NCBI GenBank assembly: GCA_017477805.1
Contig: JAFUUM010000406.1
Coordinates: forward strand, 1-5,053
Length of the DNA stretch: 5,053 nt
From: Lachnospiraceae bacterium
GTDB taxonomy: Bacteria; Bacillota; Clostridia; Lachnospirales; Lachnospiraceae
Reading direction: 5' to 3'
Shown here: positions 1-5,053 of the stretch, one piece after another
Position numbering within the stretch: position 1 is the stretch's first letter
Layout: each line of letters starts with the position of its first letter
Position numbers and translations under genes: made by a program
Notes under the pieces: generated by a model
Told to the model about the DNA's origin: nothing
The model's database searches: none
What the model saw: only the letters and a program-made list of their open reading frames with translations

Positions 1-18
1 GATCTCTCGATGCCTCTA

Positions 19-43
19 AAAATTCAAATGTTTGATGAATTTT
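19..43 (-). repeat. AT-rich hairpin in the predicted leader
   Basis: Arms AAAATTCA and TGAATTTT (8 perfect pairs) flank a 9-base loop. On the minus strand the second arm runs into one more T, giving TTTTT. The stem has only one G-C pair, so it would be a weak terminator or attenuator at best. The alternative inner pairing CAAA/TTTG competes with it. Confidence 0.3.
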
Positions 44-79
44 CAGGGTTGCATTACTGTTTGTTTGTCAAGGTTCTGT

Positions 80-103
80 GTCGTTCCGATGAAATCGGGC
101 GAC
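80..103 (-). repeat. Inverted repeat at the predicted transcription start
   Basis: GTCG-CCCGAT-TTC-ATCGG-AACGAC on the minus strand: a five-pair inner stem (CCGAT/ATCGG), a G-T pair with one bulged base, and a four-pair outer stem (GTCG/CGAC), with a three-base loop. No U-run follows on the minus strand, and only TTT follows on the plus strand, so it is a poor terminator. Its place at the +1 of the predicted promoter fits a repressor operator or a 5'-end stabilising hairpin; this is inference. Confidence 0.5.
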
Positions 104-109
104 TTTCAA

Positions 110-138
110 ATACTACCAACTTGCCGTTTAGTTGTCAA
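110..138 (-). promoter_or_regulatory. Predicted sigma-A promoter facing left, out of the window
   Basis: On the minus strand, TTGACA (138-133, perfect -35) is followed by a 17-base spacer and TAGTAT (115-110). The bases TGG directly before the -10 give an extended -10 element. TAGTAT matches TATAAT at 4 of 6 positions, including the key first T, second A and last T. The -35 begins only 9 bases past the acyltransferase stop. Transcription would start near 104-103 and run leftward to a gene beyond position 1, with a leader of at least about 100 bases inside the window. Confidence 0.65.
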
Positions 139-147
139 TAGATTCTT

Positions 148-1269
148 TTACGAAATTTTCTTATTTTCTTCTTTTTTAAGATTTCGCAGGAAAAGTCCGG
201 GGATCCGGGCTATGGTTTCCAGGATATATGCGGTGCAGAGAGCCATACAAACCTCTGCCAGATAGAACACCACGGGGCCGCCTGCCCAGCGGATCGCAAA
301 TACGGTCCGTTCAAAGATCAGTACCTGGGTAAGCCACATATATAAAGAATGCTTTCCGAAAAACCCCAAAAGCTTCTCAAGGAAGCCCAGATACCGGAAC
401 ACGATGGAAAAGCCCCAGCAGAGCATCGGTACAACGATGACATCGATCTTTGCATAGCCCGCTTCACGGGTTGAAACGTACCGAAGTATGACTGCAACTG
501 CGATCAAAAGTACCCCGAAAAGGAATCTCAAAACCAGCCGGACTACCTTCTCTGCTCCCATAGGGACCGCCGGTCTTCCCTTTTTTGCCACGGCATCCCA
601 TTTCTCATCCAAAGAAGCTCCGTAGTCTTGCAGGGCTGCCGCCGCGTACCCCTCTGCAAAGATATAAAGAAATACAAGGTGTACATGTTCCTGTACAAAG
701 GATGTAACTGTGCCGGATACCGGGATGATCCCTGCGATCCAGGCCCACACAACAAGCAGTACCGCGATCACGGCAGCTTTCATCCCTTTGCCCCGAGACC
801 CCTGCAGGAGATACCAAAGCACCGGAGCAAGGAGCAGCATCCATACATATTCCAGAACATACCACCAGGAACCGTTCCAGGAGGGATCATAGGCCAGCAG
901 GTTTTTGGGGAGTGCGGACCAGTAGACCGGCTCTCCCAAAAGAAACCGTACCAGGACGACTCCGGCGAGGATCACCAATAAAAGACTTCCGTATAACTTC
1001 AGGATCCGGATCAGGCTCACCCTAAAGCATTCCCCAAAGGAGCTCTTGTTGCGGAACAGGTGATATAACCCATATCCGCTGAGAAACGCAAAAAGGCCCA
1101 CGCAGCATCTTGCTGCCCAGGCCATGTGCTCGGTTACCTCAGGAAACCTCAAAAAGTTGTCCGTAAGGAATTTCTGATCCGTATAAATACCGGCATTCAG
1201 GAAAAAGTGATGAAAAAACATCAAGAGGATCGCTATTCCCTGTAACGCTTTTGAATTCTGTTTTGTCAT
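148..1269 (-). CDS. Acyltransferase-3 family membrane protein (probable surface glycan O-acyltransferase)
   Basis: Polytopic enzyme of the acyltransferase-3 family (PF01757, OafA/NolL/WecH type), which moves acetyl or similar groups onto cell-surface sugars. It has 373 residues with about ten hydrophobic helices (roughly 8-26, 51-71, 85-110, 135-155, 163-183, 195-213, 244-264, 275-294, 306-325, 332-351), the family's usual count. Motifs: ALQGIAILLMFFHHFF (8-23), in place of the family R-x10-H (Q10 instead of Arg, H21 kept); FAFLSGYGLY (60-69); WNGSWWYV (131-138); and GKHSLYMWLTQ (305-315), where many members have His instead of Q315. A charged loop of about 30 residues (213-243) separates helices 6 and 7; the tail is very basic (KKEENKKIS). 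I chose ATG at 1269. A TTG at 1278 would add three residues but has no better ribosome binding site. The acceptor is not shown by context. The changed polar residues leave its activity open. Confidence 0.85.
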   Translation of the reverse strand: MTKQNSKALQGIAILLMFFHHFFLNAGIYTDQKFLTDNFLRFPEVTEHMAWAARCCVGLFAFLSGYGLYHLFRNKSSFGECFRVSLIRILKLYGSLLLVILAGVVLVRFLLGEPVYWSALPKNLLAYDPSWNGSWWYVLEYVWMLLLAPVLWYLLQGSRGKGMKAAVIAVLLVVWAWIAGIIPVSGTVTSFVQEHVHLVFLYIFAEGYAAAALQDYGASLDEKWDAVAKKGRPAVPMGAEKVVRLVLRFLFGVLLIAVAVILRYVSTREAGYAKIDVIVVPMLCWGFSIVFRYLGFLEKLLGFFGKHSLYMWLTQVLIFERTVFAIRWAGGPVVFYLAEVCMALCTAYILETIARIPGLFLRNLKKEENKKIS

Positions 1270-1284
1270 AGATCTCAAAAATGA

Positions 1285-1818
1285 TCAGATCGTCGTCTGG
1301 GACGAGATCCCTTCGATCCCGCTTTGTACCGCTCCCACGGCCATCTCGATCAGTTGGTTCAAATGGTTGTTTTCATACAGCCAGGTCAAAAACCGGTTCC
1401 GCTCCACCATAGCCATAATGGCATTTCCGGGCAGGAGTTCGTTGATATTGGGCATAAAGGTATAGAGCGCCCAAACGGCAATGGTGACTTCCGCCGCTCC
1501 GGCCAGTACACCGAGAAATGCATTCAGGTTGGACAGGATGGGGGCTTTTGCTATGGTCCCAAGAAGTCCGAAAATGGCCCGGATCACTTTTCTGCCGATG
1601 GAGACCAGGATAAAAGCGATGAGGCAGACGAGGAAGCCGTACCAGCGCTTTTCCAAAACGGTATTGATGATGGCCACCGCATCTGCCACCAGAAAACTGA
1701 TGATGCAGATGTTGGCGAGGGATCCTACCTCTCCGATGATGCCTGCCTTGGCGGCAACACTGATGCGCCAAACATACAGGCCCAAAACAATAATGAAGAG
1801 AAAGTTGATATTCATCAT
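1285..1818 (-). CDS. CvpA family integral membrane protein
   Basis: Multi-pass membrane protein of 177 residues, in the family's size range. E. coli CvpA is needed for colicin V export and has been linked to envelope homeostasis; the role of clostridial members is unknown. Four hydrophobic segments can be drawn: about 4-21, 32-54, 60-87 (long, split by basic residues RK at 76-77) and 101-122. The CvpA-type signature is the KAPILSNLNAFLGVLAGAAE stretch (91-110), resembling the family's P-x-LN-x-x-LG-x-x-x-G pattern. A Gly-rich turn, AKAGIIGEVGSLAN, sits between helices 1 and 2, where the family has a G-x-x-RG-type motif. The C-terminal 50 residues are amphipathic and end SSQTTI. The start overlaps the DUF5711-like stop as ATGA, and the acyltransferase ATG follows 15 bp after its own stop. 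The two neighbours are also membrane proteins, so the three probably serve the cell envelope. Family call is good; function is not known. Confidence 0.8.
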   Translation of the reverse strand: MMNINFLFIIVLGLYVWRISVAAKAGIIGEVGSLANICIISFLVADAVAIINTVLEKRWYGFLVCLIAFILVSIGRKVIRAIFGLLGTIAKAPILSNLNAFLGVLAGAAEVTIAVWALYTFMPNINELLPGNAIMAMVERNRFLTWLYENNHLNQLIEMAVGAVQSGIEGISSQTTI

Positions 1819-3002
1819 CTGAGACGAACCTCCGCTATGGTATTGACTCCTACCACTGTCATGGAGGAAACATATCGTCCGGGAATGATCATGCTGATAT
1901 CAAGATTTAAGGTTCCCGCAAACTTTTCAATGCCGGAAAGACTGTAGATCAGGCACTGGCTTTCCGTATAAACGTAGATATTGTCCCCGTTTAAGAGGAT
2001 GTTTTTGTAATCCAGGTCGAATACTTTCTTCAGGGCAACGCTGCCGTCGCTGTTATATACGGTCATCAGATATTTTCCGGTTCCCGTGGGATCATAGGTA
2101 ACAAGTGCCACATGTTGGGAATCGTAAAATACGGACTGAACTTCTGCATCCAGAAGGACCTCTGCCTTGCTGACAGGCTTTTGTTCTCCGGTGTAGAACA
2201 TCAGTCTGTTATCCGCCACCGCAAACGCCAGGGAATTAGTCATGAACTGCACGTAGGGGACCAGTGTATTGGTGTAATCGTAACCGCTCACGTAGTTGTC
2301 AATCTCGTTTTTACCCACTTCACCAAAGTTGAAGAAAGCAACTCCGGATTTGATCTGGTTGCCCACCGCCTGCAGATAAGAGACCATGACAAGCGTTCCG
2401 TTGGGTGAGATGGATACCGCGATGGGGTAACCGCTCTGGCTGATGATGGTCTTAAAGTAGGCGATGACATTTCCTTTGGAGTCAAAAAGATAGATCCAGG
2501 TAATGGTGTGATCGTCAAGGACCGCAGCCACTACCCCTGTTTCCGATACGGCAATGGACTTGATGGGCAGATTCGTTGCGATGCTTCCGATGGGACCGGA
2601 GGTTCCGGCAACATAGATCTTGTTTCCGTCATAGTCCCCGATGGCAATGGTCTTTTCGCACTGGGCCAGGATGGGATTCTGCATCTCAAAGGCCTGGTTC
2701 CAGAGGATTTTTCCCTGGGCATCCATACAGTTAGCACCGTCGTGGTTATAGGAAAGGATGCAGTCCTCCAGCAGCACCGTGGTGCTGGATGAGGAACCCG
2801 TGCGCATGTAACTGTTCTTTACCTCGTAATCCGTGAAGACATGCTTTTTCTGCTGTACCCAGAACACGGAAACAAGGACCGCAACGATGGCGATCATAAC
2901 AAGAACCCTGATCACCAAAAACATCCGGTGCTTAAAGATCAGATCCGCCATCCGCGTGGATCTTTTCTGTTCAGTTGTCGACTGAAATTCGTTTTCGTCC
3001 AT
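1815..3002 (-). CDS. DUF5711-like membrane-anchored protein with propeller-like outer domain
   Basis: Function unknown. It has 395 residues: a short charged cytoplasmic N-terminus (1-26, many Lys/Arg/Glu), one strongly hydrophobic helix (about 28-49) with no clear cleavage site, so probably a signal anchor, then about 345 residues outside the membrane. That outer part is nearly all short beta strands with repeated turns such as NHDGANCMDAQGKILW, GDYDGNKIYV, FDSKGNVIAYF, SPNGTLVMVSY, NSDGSVALKKVF and NGDNIYVY, a pattern typical of WD40/PQQ-like beta-propellers. I match it from memory to DUF5711, common in Lachnospiraceae; no search was run. An in-frame TAA lies seven codons upstream of the chosen ATG, so this is the farthest possible ATG start. 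No Shine-Dalgarno is visible before it, so translation may depend on ribosomes finishing the mutarotase gene. The stop overlaps the CvpA-like gene by 4 bp, pointing to joint expression and perhaps a membrane complex. Confidence 0.8.
   Translation of the reverse strand: MDENEFQSTTEQKRSTRMADLIFKHRMFLVIRVLVMIAIVAVLVSVFWVQQKKHVFTDYEVKNSYMRTGSSSSTTVLLEDCILSYNHDGANCMDAQGKILWNQAFEMQNPILAQCEKTIAIGDYDGNKIYVAGTSGPIGSIATNLPIKSIAVSETGVVAAVLDDHTITWIYLFDSKGNVIAYFKTIISQSGYPIAVSISPNGTLVMVSYLQAVGNQIKSGVAFFNFGEVGKNEIDNYVSGYDYTNTLVPYVQFMTNSLAFAVADNRLMFYTGEQKPVSKAEVLLDAEVQSVFYDSQHVALVTYDPTGTGKYLMTVYNSDGSVALKKVFDLDYKNILLNGDNIYVYTESQCLIYSLSGIEKFAGTLNLDISMIIPGRYVSSMTVVGVNTIAEVRLR
1829..1833 (-). promoter_or_regulatory. 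Ribosome binding site for the CvpA-like gene
   Basis: GGAGG lies within the codons for the last Ala-Glu-Val of the upstream gene, 10 bases before the ATG at 1818-1816. A second ATG follows directly (MM start) at a spacing of 13, so the first is preferred. Confidence 0.7.
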
Positions 3003-3027
3003 GTAGTATCTGTTTCTTTGTTACCGT

Positions 3028-4074
3028 TTAATTTTCAAATGCATAAACCGTGGTGGACAGATATCTTCTGTCGGGCCCAAATACTGCATCCGGGAAAGAA
3101 TCGTGATTGATGGAATCCGGATAGATCTGGGTCTCTAAAGCAAGTGCACAACGGTTGTGATAAGCCGCTCCGTCTTTTCCGCTCTGGTCGCCGATGAAGT
3201 TTCCTGCATAGAACTGGATCCCAGGCAGGGTGGTATACACTTTCATCTTTCTGCTGGTACCGGGTGCAGTCAGCTGTGCGCAGAGCTTTAACTGACCGTC
3301 TGCTCCGTCGATGACGAAGTTATGGTCATAGCCTCCGCCGATCTTCAGCTGCTCGGTGTCCGCATCGATATCGTCGCCGATCACGCGTCCCCTGGTGAAA
3401 TCCATGGGAGTTCCCGCAACGGGATCAAATTCACCTGTGGGAATGGAACCCTCGATGGTGGGAGTGAACTTGGAACAATTCAGAGTCAGCACATGATCCA
3501 GGATGGTGGGATCCTTGTGTCCTCTTAAGTTGAAGTAAGTATGGTTGGTGAAATTAAGAACGGTGTTCTTGTCGCTTTCACCCTCATACCGGATCTGCAA
3601 TTCATTGTTGTCCGTCAGCGTGTAGGTAATGGAAAGGGTCTTATTGCCGGGGAAGCCCATGGCACCATCCGCATCCTTTAAAGAAAAGGTAACGGAGTTT
3701 TCCCCTTCTTTTACATCGAAGATCCGCTTGTGGTAGCCTTCTTCCATATCACTGTGAAGATTGTTCACGCCGTCGTTCACGGGAATATGGTACTCTTTTC
3801 CGTCAATGGTAAATACTGCCTTTCCGATCCGGTTGGCGTTGGGACCGATGGCTGCGCCAAAGAAAGCAGGGTTTTTCCCGTATTCCGCAGCGGTATCAAA
3901 ACCGGTCACCAGGTCTGCCTTGTTGCCGTCCTTATCCGGAACGATGAGTTTGGAGATGATGGCACCGTAGTTCAAAAGTCCTACGGCCATGCCGTTCTTA
4001 TTCTCCAGAACATACTCCGTTACGGAGTATTTGCCGGTCTTTTCTTTTCCAAAATCTCTCTTTGTTAAGCTCAT
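3028..4074 (-). CDS. galM: Aldose 1-epimerase (mutarotase), GalM family
   Basis: Predicted cytoplasmic enzyme that interconverts alpha and beta anomers of aldoses such as galactose or glucose, feeding the Leloir pathway. It has 348 residues, close to E. coli GalM (346), and no signal peptide. Family landmarks are in order: GPNANRIG (77-84) with the substrate-binding N81/R82; NNLHSD (104-109) with H107; NHTYFNL (177-183) with H178, matching the catalytic histidine; GGGYDHNFV (246-254) with the substrate-binding D250; PGIQFYAGNF (284-293); and ALETQIYPDSINH (312-324) with E314, matching the catalytic base. The usual LHGG is LHSD here, a variant I recall from other clostridial members. No other galactose gene is in the window, so the natural sugar cannot be told from context; the protein may be a general hexose mutarotase. 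It lies 33 bp after recR and 25 bp before the next gene, consistent with one transcript. Confidence 0.95.
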   Translation of the reverse strand: MSLTKRDFGKEKTGKYSVTEYVLENKNGMAVGLLNYGAIISKLIVPDKDGNKADLVTGFDTAAEYGKNPAFFGAAIGPNANRIGKAVFTIDGKEYHIPVNDGVNNLHSDMEEGYHKRIFDVKEGENSVTFSLKDADGAMGFPGNKTLSITYTLTDNNELQIRYEGESDKNTVLNFTNHTYFNLRGHKDPTILDHVLTLNCSKFTPTIEGSIPTGEFDPVAGTPMDFTRGRVIGDDIDADTEQLKIGGGYDHNFVIDGADGQLKLCAQLTAPGTSRKMKVYTTLPGIQFYAGNFIGDQSGKDGAAYHNRCALALETQIYPDSINHDSFPDAVFGPDRRYLSTTVYAFEN

Positions 4075-4079
4075 GTCTT

Positions 4080-4088
4080 CCTCCCCCT
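4080..4088 (-). promoter_or_regulatory. Strong ribosome binding site for the mutarotase gene
   Basis: AGGGGGAGG sits five bases (AAGAC) ahead of the ATG at 4074-4072. It is the strongest Shine-Dalgarno in the window and fixes the start. The rest of the 33-bp gap after recR is A/T-rich. It shows no terminator hairpin and no convincing -35/-10 pair, so read-through from recR is likely. Confidence 0.85.
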
Positions 4089-4107
4089 AAATTGTTTTCA
4101 TATTGTT

Positions 4108-4707
4108 TTATAAAGAAGTTCTGCCTTCCAGTGCCCGAAGGAGCGTGATCTCATCCAGGTTCTCAAGATCTCCTCCCGCGGGGATACCGCTGGCGATCCG
4201 GGTTACCGTAACGCCCACGGGTTTGATCAGTTTGCTGATGTACATTGCCGTGGTCTCCCCCTCCAGACTGGAGTTGGTGGCAATGATCACCTCTTTTACC
4301 TCATCTCCCTCAAGCCTTTGCATCAGTTCTTTTAACCGGATATCTCCGGGGCCGATGCCCAGCATGGGAGAAATGCAGCCGTGGAGCACATGGTATACAC
4401 CCTTGTACTTCCCGGTCTTTTCATAGGCTGCCAGATCTCTGGGGTTTTCCACCACCATGACAGTGGAATGGTCCCTGGACGCATCCTTACAGATGGGACA
4501 GGTTTCGGAATCCGTCAGGTTATAGCACTCTTTGCAATAACAAACATGGGCTTTTGCATCCGTCAGCACAGTGGATAAGCGTTTTACTCTGTCCTCCGGC
4601 AGATTGATGATGTAAAAGGCCAGCCTCTGGGCGCTTTTTTCTCCGATCCCGGGAAGTGCAGCCAGTTCACTGATCAGTTTATTGATATGACTGCTGTAGA
4701 GTTCCAT
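4108..4707 (-). CDS. recR: Recombination mediator protein RecR
   Basis: RecR acts with RecO (and RecF) to load RecA onto single-stranded DNA at gaps and breaks during recombinational repair in the cytoplasm. The protein is 199 residues, the usual family length. Domains in order: an N-terminal helix-hairpin-helix DNA-binding segment with LPGIGEKSAQRLA (18-30); a four-cysteine zinc finger, C58-x2-C61 and C70-x2-C73; a Toprim domain starting with VMVVENPRDLAAYE (83-96, acidic residue E87) and continuing through the HVLHGCISPMLGIGP loop (106-120) and TNSSLEGETTA (144-154); then the conserved C-terminal stretch ASGIPAGGDLENLDEITLLRALEGR (172-196), given here by its ends GIPAGG and RALEGR. All metal-binding cysteines are present and nothing looks broken. 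The start overlaps the ybaB stop by one base. The ybaB-recR order is one of the most conserved gene pairs in bacteria, which backs the call. Confidence 0.98.
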   Translation of the reverse strand: MELYSSHINKLISELAALPGIGEKSAQRLAFYIINLPEDRVKRLSTVLTDAKAHVCYCKECYNLTDSETCPICKDASRDHSTVMVVENPRDLAAYEKTGKYKGVYHVLHGCISPMLGIGPGDIRLKELMQRLEGDEVKEVIIATNSSLEGETTAMYISKLIKPVGVTVTRIASGIPAGGDLENLDEITLLRALEGRTSL

Positions 4708-5053
4708 TACAGGGACAGTCCTCCAAGACCTCCGGTCATCTTGCCCATCATTGCGGAACTAGCTTCATCCGCCTGTTTCAGAGCCTCGTTCACTGCTGCC
4801 ACGATCATATCCTGGAGCATCTCCACATCATCGGGATCTACTGCTTCGGGAGAGATCACAACCTTGGTCACTTCCTTGGATCCGGTAACGGTCACTTCCA
4901 CGGCACCGCCGCCGGCCTTCGCCGTAAATTCCTTTGTTTCCAGTTCTTTCTGGCTCTCTTCCATCTGGCGCTGCATACGCTGTGCCTGTTTCATCATATT
5001 GCTCATGTTTCCGGGCATACCCATGCCGCCGGGAAATCCACCTCTTTTTGCCA
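4707..5053 (-). CDS. ybaB: YbaB/EbfC family nucleoid-associated protein, 5' end cut by one base
   Basis: Small DNA-binding protein of the YbaB/EbfC family. Members form dimers, bind DNA and associate with the nucleoid; the gene usually sits between dnaX and recR. An internal ATG at 5024 would give 105 residues, but the frame stays open upstream and reads AKRGGFPGG before it. The last two bases of the window read TG on this strand, so the likely ATG has its A at position 5054 and the full protein would be 115 residues (E. coli YbaB is about 109). Visible in that numbering: a Gly/Met/Pro-rich N-terminus (5-17), a charged helix rich in Gln, Met and Glu (about 18-41), the family's AGGG turn (47-50) leading into beta strands, a helix around DDVEMLQDMIVAAVNEA, and a flexible GGLGGLSL tail. 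Its TAA stop shares its last A with the recR ATG, so the two are probably translated together. Family call is firm; the cellular role of YbaB proteins is less settled. Confidence 0.95.
   Translation of the reverse strand, partial: AKRGGFPGGMGMPGNMSNMMKQAQRMQRQMEESQKELETKEFTAKAGGGAVEVTVTGSKEVTKVVISPEAVDPDDVEMLQDMIVAAVNEALKQADEASSAMMGKMTGGLGGLSL
4719..4724 (-). promoter_or_regulatory. Ribosome binding site for recR inside the ybaB end
   Basis: GGAGGA lies within the last codons of ybaB, 11 bases ahead of the recR ATG at 4707-4705. The spacing is slightly long, but with the one-base TAATG overlap it supports this start and suggests translational coupling. Confidence 0.65.

Noticed and set aside
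43..71. A second TTGACA (71-66, minus strand) in the left non-coding region
   Set aside because: The hexamers at 16, 17 and 18 bases are ACCCTG, CCCTGA and CCTGAA, none resembling a -10 element.
32..265. A 77-codon plus-strand frame across the left non-coding region and the acyltransferase end
   Set aside because: No ribosome binding site, no family resemblance, and it overlaps both the predicted promoter and a confident gene on the other strand.
1324..1947. A 207-codon open frame on the plus strand, antisense to the CvpA-like gene
   Set aside because: Its product is polar and low in recognisable structure, it has no ribosome binding site, and it mirrors a membrane-protein gene whose codon pattern leaves the opposite frame open.
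2292..2305. A TTGACAACTA stretch inside the DUF5711-like gene, the same ten bases as at the left promoter
   Set aside because: No suitable -10 follows at 16-18 bases (GATTAC at 17), and it is within coding sequence; taken as coincidence.
4075..4120. TATAAA near the recR stop as a possible promoter for the mutarotase
   Set aside because: No -35 like TTGACA at proper spacing; the AT-richness of the gap explains it.
1..5053. CRISPR arrays, insertion sequences, tRNA or rRNA genes, phage or defence genes
   Set aside because: No regular repeats, terminal inverted repeats with a transposase, or RNA-gene landmarks were seen on either strand; the coding run is compact and ordinary.

Overview
The window holds six protein genes, all on the minus strand and tightly packed from position 5053 down to 148, followed by a 147-bp AT-rich non-coding stretch at the left edge. 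The products fit an anaerobic Firmicute of class Clostridia, most likely Lachnospiraceae. Reasons are the RecR/YbaB sequence style, the DUF5711-like protein beside a CvpA-family protein, the strong GGAGG-type ribosome binding sites, and the roughly 50% GC coding regions. This placement is inferred from recalled family distributions, not from a search.

Right part (5053-4108): ybaB and recR overlap by one base (TAATG). This is the end of the classical dnaX-ybaB-recR DNA-maintenance cluster, and dnaX would be expected just outside the right edge. The ybaB reading frame runs off the window exactly one base short of its likely ATG.

Middle (4074-1285): a mutarotase of the GalM family follows after 33 bp with a very strong Shine-Dalgarno. 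Next comes a single-pass membrane protein with a large extracytoplasmic, propeller-like domain (DUF5711-like). A CvpA-like multi-pass membrane protein overlaps its end by 4 bp (ATGA). That overlap suggests coupled production and possibly a shared envelope role.

Left part (1269-148): a ten-helix acyltransferase-3 family membrane protein, probably acetylating a surface glycan, ends the gene run. Two of its family's conserved polar positions appear substituted. I found no promoter inside the run, so all six genes may be read from a promoter beyond the right edge.

Left edge (147-1): right after the acyltransferase stop there is a good minus-strand sigma-A-type promoter, TTGACA-N17-TAGTAT with an extended -10 TG. 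An inverted repeat lies at its predicted start site, and a second AT-rich hairpin lies about 40 bases further on. It should drive a gene to the left of the window. I see no new multi-gene system here. The points most worth a second look are this outward-facing promoter with its start-site hairpin, the DUF5711-CvpA pair, and the altered acyltransferase motifs.
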